NCBI GenBank assembly: GCA_023488565.1
Contig: JAMDDZ010000107.1
Location: 1-13,171, forward strand
Source of the DNA: Bacillota bacterium
GTDB taxonomy: Bacteria > Bacillota > Sulfobacillia > Sulfobacillales > Sulfobacillaceae
Reading direction: 5' to 3'
Length of the DNA stretch: 13,171 nt
Part shown: piece by piece, positions 1-7,039 of the stretch
How positions within the stretch are numbered: the first letter of the stretch is position 1
Layout: every line of letters begins with the position of its first letter
Notes under the pieces: generated by a model
What the model was told of the DNA's origin: nothing
What the model saw: the letters and a program-made list of their open reading frames with translations, nothing else
Databases searched by the model: none
Program-made: the position numbers and the translations under genes

Positions 1-386
1 TCGTTGGTCACGGCGCCTTTGATGGCGATGGCCGTATTGGGGTCGCTGTGGGTGCCGTAAGCAAAGCGAGTCGCTAACACTTCCCACGCGTTGTGCCCAG
101 TTTCCGGGAAATAATGGGGGTTGCCGATTTCGACCGTTACTTTAACAGAGGCGGTCATATGGTGTGCTGGATCCCCTGGCAGTTCCTGGACGTGTAAATC
201 GTGGGCGTCGAACCGCCAGTGGCTGAGGCCGAGAACCGTGTTGAGGCGATCGACAATCCATGGATAGCCGATGCCGGTGGTGCGAAAATCTGAGGATGTG
301 GAGAATTGCAGCGCGCGCAAATCTGTGAATGCGGCTTTGAGTTGGGAATAGAGTTGATCGAGTTGATCGGGGGTCAGTAAGCCCAT
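1..386 (-). CDS. Rad52/DdrA-like single-strand annealing protein, N-terminal part (cut by window edge)
   Basis: Only the first 128 codons lie in the window; the C-terminus is off the left edge. The start is ATG with an AAGGAGG ribosome site 8 bases upstream. The readable protein has an opening helix (MGLLTPDQLDQLYSQLKAAF), then a GYPWIVDRLNTVLGLSHWRF stretch, a beta-rich middle (TASVKVTVEIG), and an IAIKGAVTN stretch where the window ends. This order resembles the Rad52/Rad22/DdrA superfamily: an N-terminal helix, a segment near 'LN..lG...W.', and the conserved 'KG.vTdA.KRA' helix. Family members bind ssDNA as rings and anneal complementary strands. It is the fourth gene of the minus-strand operon, 72 bases after the helicase, and fits recombination or repair of incoming mobile DNA. 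The assignment rests on remembered motifs in a partial protein; another phage-type annealing protein is possible. Confidence 0.62.
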   Translation of the reverse strand, partial: MGLLTPDQLDQLYSQLKAAFTDLRALQFSTSSDFRTTGIGYPWIVDRLNTVLGLSHWRFDAHDLHVQELPGDPAHHMTASVKVTVEIGNPHYFPETGHNAWEVLATRFAYGTHSDPNTAIAIKGAVTN

Positions 387-424
387 TGACAATTCCTCCT
401 TAAAAAATTTCACAAAGTGTTTCA

Positions 425-449
425 GGCCGGAGGCGAAAGCCGTCCGGCC
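425..449 (-). promoter_or_regulatory. Strong GC hairpin in the helicase-annealing protein gap
   Basis: Arms 425-431 (GGCCGGA) and 443-449 (TCCGGCC) pair perfectly. Inner arms 432-434 and 439-441 continue the stem past a one-base bulge at 442, closing a four-base loop. In the minus-strand transcript the hairpin lies just after the helicase stop codon, and an ATTTTTT run follows about 25 bases later, directly before the ribosome site of the next gene. The distance is too long for a classic intrinsic terminator. It may be an RNA-stability or processing element that sets different levels of the two products. Confidence 0.5.
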
Positions 450-458
450 GTAGTGGTA

Positions 459-3389
459 TCAGAGAAATTCCCAGGCGAGTTGTCCAGGAGAGGAGCCTTT
501 TTTTGTGCGCTTCGTCGTGTTGGTCGCCGTCAGCACCGTCAACGTGACGGGCAGATGCGCGGGGCCAGTGTTCGGTTCAAAAGACCGTGGGGTGCTCGCC
601 GGATCGGGAGACAGAGCAGTCAGCGGAGGGGTTGCTGCGAATTGCCAGACCCGCGACACATCGACTACGGTATCGAGTCCCTTGACCAACATCCGAATCA
701 ATTGGTTGTCGGAGGCGCTGTCCTCAGCTAATGCTTGGAGTCCGTCCAGTCCGAGTTTGCCATCGAGAGCTAACGCCACCTCCAATTTCTTTGCCATCAG
801 CTGAATGGCCGCGGCTTGCAGCGTCTCTTCATAGGCATAGAATCGGACACGGCAGGTTTGCGTTTGCCCAATGCGCCAGGCCCGTCGGGATGCTTGGCGC
901 AAGCGAAAGACAGAATATCCGGTAGAATACCAAAAGAGATTGGGAAAGGCCAACAGGTCTAATCCCGTTTCCACTAATTGTGGGTGCGAGATGACAACCT
1001 GGGTGTTTTGTTGGACTTGACGGGCAATCCACGCTTCGCGTTGATCCCGGGGCACATCCGTAGTCAAGATCGCCACGCGAAAGCCTTGTGCGCGACAGAG
1101 ATCGTGCAGCCGTTGGGCTTGATTGTGAATGCCCGTGTAGTTGGTATAGATCCACACACGGCGGCCTTGGCCGACTTCCTGGCGAATGTCTTCCAGCAGC
1201 CGCGCCTCTTTGGGGTAGACCCGTGTTGGAGTCAGGGTGGCATCGGGAGTCAACACGCGTGGAAACTCGCCATCGGGAATGGTTTGGGAACGCCATGGCT
1301 CATCGGGCGCCGTGAGTCCTGTGGCCAAAAGTGTGCCTAAGAGCCGGCGTGAACCCTGGGTTATAGCACGATTGGCGGCTTCGCGCAGATCGCTCATTAC
1401 ACGATCAATCCACTGGTGTTGGTCCGGATCCATGGGGACCCAGACGACCTGCTCATCATAGGGGGGCAGCATTTCGGCGCCGATATCTTCCAACGCAATA
1501 AAGGCGGTCTTGTCAATCAATTTGGTCGAGAGCCAGACAGGGGAGATTCCGGGCAGCCGTTTAGTGCGCTGTTTGCGCATATGGGCTTTGTGCGTGACCA
1601 CACCGTCGTCGCCGACCGCGTCGTCGGAAGACCACGTCTGCTCAATCCGACCATAGCGTTGCAACGTGATGCTGGGCTGGTCAAAGGGCAAATCGTCGGC
1701 TAGCATGGAAGATGGATCCATACGCCAACTCAACAGATGCATATCGTCGGCATATCCCGACGCATAGGTTCCAGTGCCCGTCACGAGTTTGGGCGCGAGA
1801 CGACTGGCGATGGCTAACACCTGGCCTTGGGCGGTATCGCCTTTAAGCTCATGGACCTCGTCAAGCACGGCGCAATCGAAGAAGTGGCGCAGGTATCGGG
1901 ACATCAAGCGAATGGGAGCCACACGGCGAATGGCGGCCGTCGCCTGCCACAAGACCGTCTGACACACGGGGCAATGGCGATAGGAGAGAGAACGCGTGAT
2001 TTTGCGAGGCCATGGCAGATCATTTTTGGGATCCACCAGACGTGAGCCGCAATCGGGACAAATCCAGCCATTTTGGCGGGAAGACCAGGTGGCGGCAAAC
2101 TCGGTGCGGGGACCCAGTTTTGCCCGGTCACGGCCAATGAGATAATATTCAGGCACAGTAGGGTGGTGGTGGATTTTCCTGTGTGTTACCGAAACGCTAT
2201 GGTCTCGGTTTTTACTAGACAGCCCCGCGAGATCTAACACATCCGTCCATTGCTGAATGCGGTGAATGTGCGCATACGGAATGGTTTGGCGAATTTCGCG
2301 GGCCCATTTGTCCAATAAGTGATCCGGAGCCACTACGAGCGTACGAAATCCCTGCCGCCCTTGCCGGCGTATAAAAAGATCCCAGGGGATCACCGCCATA
2401 ATCAAGGTCTTGCCGGTGCCCATTTCGCCCGATACCAGCGCAGCGTGCTGATCTTGGAGTGTGGCTGAGAGCCCTTGGATGACATCAGCTTGGGCTTGAA
2501 ACGGGTGCCGCACCAAGGCGCCCCAAGCTGGGGGATAAGGAGAGCCCGCGGGCACGCGGGGAATGACAATGGTGTCTAACTGCTGTGCTAACGCTGGCGC
2601 CCAGGCTTCCAGATAATCGTCTGCGTTCTCGGTGTCGGTGGGAAGTGCTCGAGGATTGGGCCCGGTGCCGGAGGGAATGGTGATGCGGTGATCCTGGAGG
2701 GCCTGGGTCACGACAGCGGGCAGTGCATCCATGTGGTGAAAAAGTGCCAGGACGGGTCCAGGAACATCGGGAACCGACCAGGTAGTACACACTTGGATGT
2801 AAGCATGACGGGAGGGTTTGGATAGCAATTCGGCTATTAACGGAGCCTCCCATGAGGGCAATAGCGGAACAGCTTGTCGTTGCAACAACGCCCACCAGGT
2901 AGCGGACGCCGTGTCGGGGGGACCCCAATGCAGGGCATAGCTGTCATCGGACAGTGACTGATTGGCGGGATGAATGCTGTCTTGGGGAATCATTAGGGAG
3001 TGCACCAGCCGCTGCCCGTTGACCACGATACGGCTGCGAAACGTCCGCCAGGCACTGAGGTCTTGGAAGTGCCAGCGCGTATTCCACGCGGGATCCCAGG
3101 CAGGGATTGTGTCCTGCCCATTCAAAGAACAAGGCCTGTGCGTTTTGGACAAAAGATGGACGTGGGCTTCCGCGCCCAGGACGAGCGTAGAACCGCCAAT
3201 AAACGCAATGCCGTGGAGCGTATGCGTGATTGGATCGCCTGCAAACCATGCCAAGGGCGTGCTCAAACGGTGATTTTTGTTGTCATCCGTCACACAATAC
3301 GCGTAATGGTTCGGTTCGATTTGCGGAGCTAAAGACATCGGCGACGCCGCGTGGTCGGCAAGCCATGGGAGAGTGGAGAAAGACATCAT
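459..3389 (-). CDS. SNF2-type DEAD/DEAH-box helicase with internal zinc ribbon
   Basis: A 976-residue superfamily 2 helicase, expected to be a cytoplasmic ATP-driven dsDNA translocase or remodeller. Residues 1-280 are an unrecognised N-terminal region. The ATPase core begins near 295 (HPFQAQADVI). Walker A GEMGTGKT is at 321-328, an ALxSGEMGTGKT-type P-loop typical of SNF2-like proteins. Motif Ia-like LVVAPDHLLDKW follows near 351. A zinc ribbon lies at C444/C447 and C473/C476, inserted between the P-loop and the DEVH box (510-513). The second RecA lobe carries SHPQLVETGLDL (801-812) and motif VI QASRRAWRIGQ (832-842), the hallmark SNF2 arginine-finger motif. The start ATG overlaps the methyltransferase stop (ATGA), with its GGAGGT ribosome site inside that gene, so translation is probably coupled. 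The partner genes suggest a role in mobile-DNA maintenance or defence, which is inferred. Confidence 0.88.
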   Translation of the reverse strand: MMSFSTLPWLADHAASPMSLAPQIEPNHYAYCVTDDNKNHRLSTPLAWFAGDPITHTLHGIAFIGGSTLVLGAEAHVHLLSKTHRPCSLNGQDTIPAWDPAWNTRWHFQDLSAWRTFRSRIVVNGQRLVHSLMIPQDSIHPANQSLSDDSYALHWGPPDTASATWWALLQRQAVPLLPSWEAPLIAELLSKPSRHAYIQVCTTWSVPDVPGPVLALFHHMDALPAVVTQALQDHRITIPSGTGPNPRALPTDTENADDYLEAWAPALAQQLDTIVIPRVPAGSPYPPAWGALVRHPFQAQADVIQGLSATLQDQHAALVSGEMGTGKTLIMAVIPWDLFIRRQGRQGFRTLVVAPDHLLDKWAREIRQTIPYAHIHRIQQWTDVLDLAGLSSKNRDHSVSVTHRKIHHHPTVPEYYLIGRDRAKLGPRTEFAATWSSRQNGWICPDCGSRLVDPKNDLPWPRKITRSLSYRHCPVCQTVLWQATAAIRRVAPIRLMSRYLRHFFDCAVLDEVHELKGDTAQGQVLAIASRLAPKLVTGTGTYASGYADDMHLLSWRMDPSSMLADDLPFDQPSITLQRYGRIEQTWSSDDAVGDDGVVTHKAHMRKQRTKRLPGISPVWLSTKLIDKTAFIALEDIGAEMLPPYDEQVVWVPMDPDQHQWIDRVMSDLREAANRAITQGSRRLLGTLLATGLTAPDEPWRSQTIPDGEFPRVLTPDATLTPTRVYPKEARLLEDIRQEVGQGRRVWIYTNYTGIHNQAQRLHDLCRAQGFRVAILTTDVPRDQREAWIARQVQQNTQVVISHPQLVETGLDLLAFPNLFWYSTGYSVFRLRQASRRAWRIGQTQTCRVRFYAYEETLQAAAIQLMAKKLEVALALDGKLGLDGLQALAEDSASDNQLIRMLVKGLDTVVDVSRVWQFAATPPLTALSPDPASTPRSFEPNTGPAHLPVTLTVLTATNTTKRTKKGSSPGQLAWEFL

Positions 3390-4501
3390 GGAGAGACCTC
3401 CGAATCTTGAGAATAAAGTGGGGGATCAGTGGGGTCAGCCGGGGAACGGCCCCAGACTTGCACCGTGCCGTCGGGATGCAGCGTGCGCAGCTCGACGCGA
3501 TGCCGGGTTTCGGTTTTGATTAGGAGCGTGCCGTCCTGTTGGACTTCCCGCAGCGTTTCCACCGTTTCCGTGATCACGCGCCCTTTTACGAGATGGCGTG
3601 CCGTGCCCGTGCCAATGGCGCCGGTCAAACGACCGGCGGTTAATAAGGTGGCCAGGTGGCCGCGATGCAGCGTAGTGGGAGTATAGACCGCATCTTGGGG
3701 CAGGGTGTGCAACTCGGTCATGCGGCGTGCTGTTGCATAAAGATTCTGGGTCGCTAATGCACGATAGACTGTGTCTGGACGCACCGGATTGAGCTGAAAG
3801 GACACCGGTGGTGTCGCCGGCGGGATGATCAGGGCTGGCGCATCCAGGGGACGTGGGGTCAGTAGAGGAAACGGCGTCAGTTCCCAGGACGACTGAGAAC
3901 GCAGGCGGGGCTGGCGAAAACTCCGGGCGTAATCGTCGCGTTCTTGCCAGGTTCGGATCGTCGTGGACAAATGCGGTTCATAAGAGGCCAGCAGGACAAT
4001 TTGTTCGAACTGCGCCCATTCGGGATCGGGAAAGCGAAAAATGTGCTGCACATGATAATGCGTGGCGATAAAGGGCCACACCGTCGGGAGCTGTCGGTCT
4101 TGGATGATCAAAATCAACACGCCATGAGAGATCAGCCAGGGCGTCAGCCGTTGGAGAGTGGTGAATTCGGTGCGTGATCCCGTCGCCGCGTCATAGTCGT
4201 ATGGCGGATTGACCAAGGCGACGCTCATCGTGTGTGGAGGGGTGGCCGCAGCCCACTGAAAATCGCCATGCAGCACGGAAGACAACGCATGGGTGGCTGC
4301 TAAATAACGCGAATGGTCGAGCTCCACCCCATAGCTGTAGGGCGCTTGCCATTGCGCTAAGGCGGCTCCGGTGCCGCAGGTCGGATCGAACCCCGTAAAC
4401 GGTTGGTCGTCTTGTGGTTTTACGAGCCAGGTGAGAATGTTCTCCATGACGCGGGGTGGTGTAGGATAATACCCGAGGATGGCCCGTCCTTGCTGACGCA
4501 T
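3386..4501 (-). CDS. N6-adenine-type DNA methyltransferase (DUF6094-like)
   Basis: A 371-residue class I SAM-dependent methyltransferase. The N-terminal GYYPTPPRVME (10-20) is typical of this mobile-element family. Motif I, FDPTCGTG (38-45), should bind the methyl donor. An acidic GVELD (58-62) follows, and the catalytic motif IV NPPY is at 98-101, the signature of amino-methyltransferases acting on adenine N6 (or cytosine N4) in DNA. I start at the ATG at 4501 because it has a GAAAGGAG ribosome site and begins the family N-terminus; upstream in-frame codons are open for 84 more residues, but their composition is not protein-like. The gene lies 53 bases after the ArdC-like gene and overlaps the helicase start by 4 bases. 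No restriction nuclease is seen nearby, so an orphan or protective methylase is likely. The target site is unknown. Confidence 0.85.
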   Translation of the reverse strand: MRQQGRAILGYYPTPPRVMENILTWLVKPQDDQPFTGFDPTCGTGAALAQWQAPYSYGVELDHSRYLAATHALSSVLHGDFQWAAATPPHTMSVALVNPPYDYDAATGSRTEFTTLQRLTPWLISHGVLILIIQDRQLPTVWPFIATHYHVQHIFRFPDPEWAQFEQIVLLASYEPHLSTTIRTWQERDDYARSFRQPRLRSQSSWELTPFPLLTPRPLDAPALIIPPATPPVSFQLNPVRPDTVYRALATQNLYATARRMTELHTLPQDAVYTPTTLHRGHLATLLTAGRLTGAIGTGTARHLVKGRVITETVETLREVQQDGTLLIKTETRHRVELRTLHPDGTVQVWGRSPADPTDPPLYSQDSEVSP

Positions 4502-4512
4502 GATAGTGCACT

Positions 4513-4554
4513 CCTTTCTGAATGGGAAGAGGGGAAGAGGGGAAGAGGGAAAGG
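4513..4554 (-). promoter_or_regulatory. Possible hairpin hiding the methyltransferase ribosome site
   Basis: In the minus-strand transcript CCUUUC (4554 down to 4549), just after the ArdC-like stop codon, is a perfect 6-base complement of GAAAGG (4518 to 4513), the core of the methyltransferase ribosome site. The loop between them is the tandem repeat. Ribosomes finishing the upstream gene would open such a stem. The stem is short, so its use in vivo is inferred. Confidence 0.35.
4524..4547. repeat. Three tandem copies of an 8-base purine repeat
   Basis: GGGAAGAG is repeated three times without mismatch, followed by a partial copy (GGGA). It fills most of the 53-base gap between the ArdC-like gene and the methyltransferase. 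In the mRNA (minus strand) it reads as a pyrimidine tract. It could vary in copy number by slippage. Confidence 0.85.
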
Positions 4555-5358
4555 TTACGCGACACTCGACACCGCATCCGCCGCGTGCCATAGCGCTTGC
4601 AAGGCGGCCCATCGGGTCAGGACGGTCGTGTGAATAGTGCGCAGCGTGTCGGGATTGGCCTCGGCCCAATGCGCAATATAGGCGGCACTGTAGTCCGCGG
4701 TATCGAAGCCGAGCGACTGGCAAAACAGATAGGCGGTAGACTCGGCGGCACATTCTTCCCAGGCGCGAGGCAACGTATTGTCTTCCGTGTTGCCAAAATG
4801 ATGGGCCAGCTCGTGAGCTAGCGTCTTGAGTTGTTGATTCGCGTCCACGTCGGCCCGCACACGAATGTGGTGGGTCACGCGATGATAATCGCCATTAGCT
4901 CCGTGCAAATCATGCGGATCCACGAAAGTAATGGGTACGGGACTCAGAGATCTTAAGATGGTGAGGGCATCAGCATAGCTCGTTCCGCTCAGTATGTGCG
5001 GTTCGGGAGGCAGCGTATCCGGATCGCCCGTGGTTTGGGCGACATCAAAGACGGTGACCCAGCGGAAGCCGACAATGGCTTTGGCGTCCGGATCGTCATC
5101 GGTAGGCATTTTTTTAATCAGGGGCGCTAGGATGGGAATACCGTGGGATCCTTTCAGCACTTGGCGTCCCATGGTTTGCCACGTGCGATATCCCGCGACA
5201 TAGTGTGCTTCGGGATGGGCCGCGGCAATGAGCAGTTGATTGGTGGGGGAATACCGCGGAAATCGTGCCGCGATCTGGAGCGTATGCAGCCAGGCGTCAT
5301 GATGCAAGAGCGGCGTCAGATGCTCGGTAAGATAGGTGTCTAGTTCTGCGTGGGTCAT
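4555..5358 (-). CDS. ArdC-like antirestriction protein with C-terminal zinc peptidase domain
   Basis: A 267-residue, probably cytoplasmic protein with two parts. The N-terminal ArdC-type ssDNA-binding domain (about 1-110) shows RFPRYSPTNQLLIAAAHPEA (32-51), then VAGYRTWQTMGRQVLKGSHG (54-73) and IPILAP (74-79), which match the family pattern 'F..YS..N.lLi...p.a..v.GYrtWq.lGRqV.KG..gI.ilaP'. The C-terminal part holds the HExxH zinc motif HELAHH (182-187) and a Glu-rich EECAAESTAY (201-210) that should supply the third ligand, as in ImmA/IrrE-like peptidases. ArdC proteins protect plasmid DNA from host restriction during transfer. The start is ATG with an AAGGAGG ribosome site. It is the first gene of the operon, which suits early expression after DNA entry. 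Assignment to the family is firm; the exact activity here is inferred. Confidence 0.85.
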   Translation of the reverse strand: MTHAELDTYLTEHLTPLLHHDAWLHTLQIAARFPRYSPTNQLLIAAAHPEAHYVAGYRTWQTMGRQVLKGSHGIPILAPLIKKMPTDDDPDAKAIVGFRWVTVFDVAQTTGDPDTLPPEPHILSGTSYADALTILRSLSPVPITFVDPHDLHGANGDYHRVTHHIRVRADVDANQQLKTLAHELAHHFGNTEDNTLPRAWEECAAESTAYLFCQSLGFDTADYSAAYIAHWAEANPDTLRTIHTTVLTRWAALQALWHAADAVSSVA

Positions 5359-5408
5359 CGGGGGGAGCCTCCTTAAAGAAGGAAATGAGAAACAGACGAC
5401 ACCTGAGA

Positions 5409-5425
5409 GCCGCCGAAAAGGCGGC
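5409..5425 (-). promoter_or_regulatory. Small perfect hairpin in the operon leader
   Basis: GCCGCC (5409-5414) and GGCGGC (5420-5425) pair around a five-base loop, 50-70 bases upstream of the ArdC-like start. No T-run follows it on either strand, so it is not a standard terminator. It may be an mRNA leader structure or an operator. No clear sigma-A promoter for the minus-strand operon was found between here and 5540. Confidence 0.4.
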
Positions 5426-5463
5426 GCACAAAAGAGGGAACGAGGCAGAAAAGCTACCGGATT

Positions 5464-5492
5464 TTGACAATGAGGACGGAATGCTCTACAAT
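5464..5492 (+). promoter_or_regulatory. Near-consensus sigma-A promoter for the divergent gene
   Basis: The -35 box TTGACA (5464-5469) is perfect. The -10 box TACAAT (5487-5492) has one mismatch. The spacer is exactly 17 bases. Transcription would begin near 5499 and give a leader of about 43 bases before the GTG start at 5542. This is the strongest promoter in the window. Confidence 0.85.
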
Positions 5493-5541
5493 ACGCTAAA
5501 TAACAGAATTATGTTGGATACGAACAATAGGAGGTGGCGTA

Positions 5542-6063
5542 GTGACCCGCGAGGAATGGATTCGGCACAGCACCCCCCTCATTGAGGGATTAGATAGTTA
5601 TCCCGAATGGCTGAGCGAACCAGAAGACGATCTGCTTTTTTCGGAATGGATTAGCGTCGAAGGATTGCCGCTCAATGGACGCCTGTGGCAGTACGCGAAC
5701 GACGGACAAACCATGACGGTGCGCTACTACACCGCAGAGGGTATGGTAAGAACGCATCAGTGGGATGATGAAGAACAGGATTCGTATGACCCAAGTGCCC
5801 TCGAGTTTCCGGATCCGGGAGATTTTGATGCCAATGTGGCCTTGATTTGGGATTGGCTGGCGGCGGCGGACCCCTCGGCGTTGCCTGCAGTCAGTGTCAC
5901 GGCGATGCCAAGGCCGGTGAAAGCGGCCATGACGCCTCCTGTCTCCTTTGACGGCACACCAGAATCGGCACTGCGGCTATGGATACCAGAAACGATGGAC
6001 GAATGGGAGCGGACGCGCTGGCGGGTGATTCGGGGCGGGAAATCTTCCCTGTTAAAGCTGTGA
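5542..6063 (+). CDS. Hypothetical acidic, tryptophan-rich protein
   Basis: I do not recognise a family for this 173-residue protein. The start is GTG with AGGAGGTGG (5529-5537) placed correctly, below a near-perfect promoter. It has no signal peptide and no membrane segment. About 25 Asp/Glu and only 5 Arg lie in the first 116 residues, including PEDD (27-30), WDDEEQD (74-80) and DPGDFD (91-96). Residues 117-173 are neutral to basic and end in a KSSLLKL tail. There are ten tryptophans. The charge layout recalls DNA-mimic antirestriction or anti-defence proteins, but acidity alone does not prove that. It is transcribed away from the ArdC-methyltransferase-helicase operon and may be a partner or a separately controlled early gene. 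Confidence 0.72.
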   Translation: MTREEWIRHSTPLIEGLDSYPEWLSEPEDDLLFSEWISVEGLPLNGRLWQYANDGQTMTVRYYTAEGMVRTHQWDDEEQDSYDPSALEFPDPGDFDANVALIWDWLAAADPSALPAVSVTAMPRPVKAAMTPPVSFDGTPESALRLWIPETMDEWERTRWRVIRGGKSSLLKL

Positions 6064-6392
6064 CAAGGCCTTTTCCCGCTGTCCCTATACAGGTCCACAC
6101 CGAACATCTTAATGGGCTCTGCCAGGATTCTAAGGTCGTCCCGCCTCCAAAATTAGGCATCTTTGTCCTTTAGGACGGACAGGATGTCAAGGTGTATCAC
6201 ACAAATAGTGAGCCCTTGCCACAAATCGCCTTGGGAGCATGCGTCGGGGTCGGCAGTGTTTATCTGGCAAATCCCAGGCTTCCCAGGAAATCGCTTCAGC
6301 CACTCGAAAAATCTGCCCCTCGCGCAGGACATTCCCGACAACCTGTCGAAAGATTAAGAGATAAACATGGGCTACGGAAGCGGAGGAATCCC
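6064..6392. other. Non-coding stretch with a solo IS right end
   Basis: No convincing gene lies in these 329 bases. The open frames here are shadows, or upstream extensions of the next gene without a ribosome site. The notable content is the IS200/IS605-like right end near 6165-6190. No clear promoter for the downstream Xre-like gene was found. Confidence 0.5.
6165..6190 (+). mobile_element. Solo right-end remnant of an IS200/IS605 (IS1341-type) element
   Basis: A GTCC-TTTA-GGAC hairpin (6165-6176) is followed 12 bases later by TGTCAA (6185-6190). The intact element at 9.5-10.8 kb ends with the same plan: GCC-TTTA-GGC, then 11 bases, then TGTCAA. In the well-studied IS608 the right cleavage site is TCAA. 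No tnpA or tnpB lies beside this copy, so it looks like a scar of deletion or a very short derivative. The match is short and could be partly chance. Confidence 0.5.
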
Positions 6393-6695
6393 ATGCATAC
6401 GCGGGTGTCCTTGGATGTGGTGGATTTTGGCCAACGATTGCGGTGGTTGCGCGAAGCCCGACGGCTAGCGCCCGAAGAACTGGCGGAACTCGCCAATGAC
6501 GCATGGCGCAGTTGGGGTTTGCCTGGCCGACGGTTTACCGGATCCTGGGTCCGGCTGATGGAGCGAGGATGGGAAGGGGCTGTGCACACGATCGCGCAGT
6601 ATCGCATCCTCGCTCTGGCCATGTCCCTGGATATCGCACCGGACCGCCTGATGTCGCCAATGCACCACACCCTCGGGGTCGGGATGCGCGATTAA
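6393..6695 (+). CDS. Xre-like helix-turn-helix DNA-binding protein
   Basis: A 100-residue protein. I start at the ATG at 6393 because GGAGGA (6381-6386) sits just upstream; an in-frame extension to 6192 has no ribosome site. Residues 12-33 (FGQRLRWLREARRLAPEELA) match helix 1 and the start of the helix-turn-helix of Xre/Cro proteins ('lg.rLr.lR...glsqeeLA'). GSWVRLMERGW (50-60) stands where 'sYisriErG' normally lies. About 12 extra residues (ANDAWRSWGLPGR region) separate the two helices, which is unusual. A final helix (IAQYRILALAMSLDIAPDRLM) completes the five-helix pattern. It is expected to bind DNA as a dimer. Its targets are unknown; the divergent operon region upstream is one candidate. 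It could also be a small regulator belonging to the mobile element. Confidence 0.7.
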   Translation: MHTRVSLDVVDFGQRLRWLREARRLAPEELAELANDAWRSWGLPGRRFTGSWVRLMERGWEGAVHTIAQYRILALAMSLDIAPDRLMSPMHHTLGVGMRD

Positions 6696-6741
6696 GTGAT
6701 CCAGGAAAGGTCGCCCTTTAGCGCGGTACGGGTAGACGCCA

Positions 6742-6771
6742 GGCCTTCCTCGAGCAGAAACCTGGAAGGCC
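6742..6771. repeat. 8-base inverted repeat
   Basis: GGCCTTCC (6742-6749) and GGAAGGCC (6764-6771) pair perfectly across a 14-base loop. It lies 47 bases after the Xre-like stop codon. No T-run follows, so a role as terminator is weak; it may be an IS scar or a protein-binding site. Confidence 0.5.
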
Positions 6772-7039
6772 GTGCGACAGGTAGCACTACCCCTGTGTTT
6801 GTGTACAACTACGCACGACGGTCCTAAGTCGGGTGGCAGTGGGGTCCAACGGTCTTAATCGTCCCTTTTCCACACGGAGCGCAGGCCCCATCATAAGTCA
6901 CATCGACAATAACCCAAGTGCGCCAAAACATCCGACCCGTATAAAGATCGGTTTACAGGACCTATTATTGGGAGACGGAGAGCATTCGACAGCGGGGCCC
7001 TCGGACTCCGCTATTCTTTGATTCTGGCCCATTCTCAGT

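Noticed and set aside
829..1296. 155-codon minus-strand frame, and other long frames within 459-3389
   Set aside because: They overlap the helicase in another frame, have low-complexity Arg/Ser/Pro-rich products and no ribosome sites.
4381..4396. tRNA T-arm-like sequence (GGTTCGATCC on the minus strand)
   Set aside because: It encodes the FDP of methyltransferase motif I, and no acceptor, D or anticodon arms can be formed around it.
4502..4753. Upstream extension of the methyltransferase by 84 codons
   Set aside because: It overlaps the ArdC-like gene in another frame, its product is Arg/Cys-rich and not like the family, and the ATG at 4501 has a good ribosome site.
1..5358. DISARM defence system (SNF2 helicase plus adenine methylase)
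   Set aside because: drmA, drmB (DUF1998) and the phospholipase-D-type drmC are not seen, and the neighbours are ArdC and an annealing protein. More genes may lie left of the window, so this is only a rejection on visible content.
6192..6392. Upstream extension of the Xre-like gene to 6192
   Set aside because: There is no ribosome site at 6192, whereas 6393 has GGAGGA at the right distance and begins the domain.
6818..6828. ACGGTCCTAAG, part of the universal 23S rRNA helix 69 / I-CeuI site
   Set aside because: Only 11 bases match; the flanks do not follow 23S rRNA.
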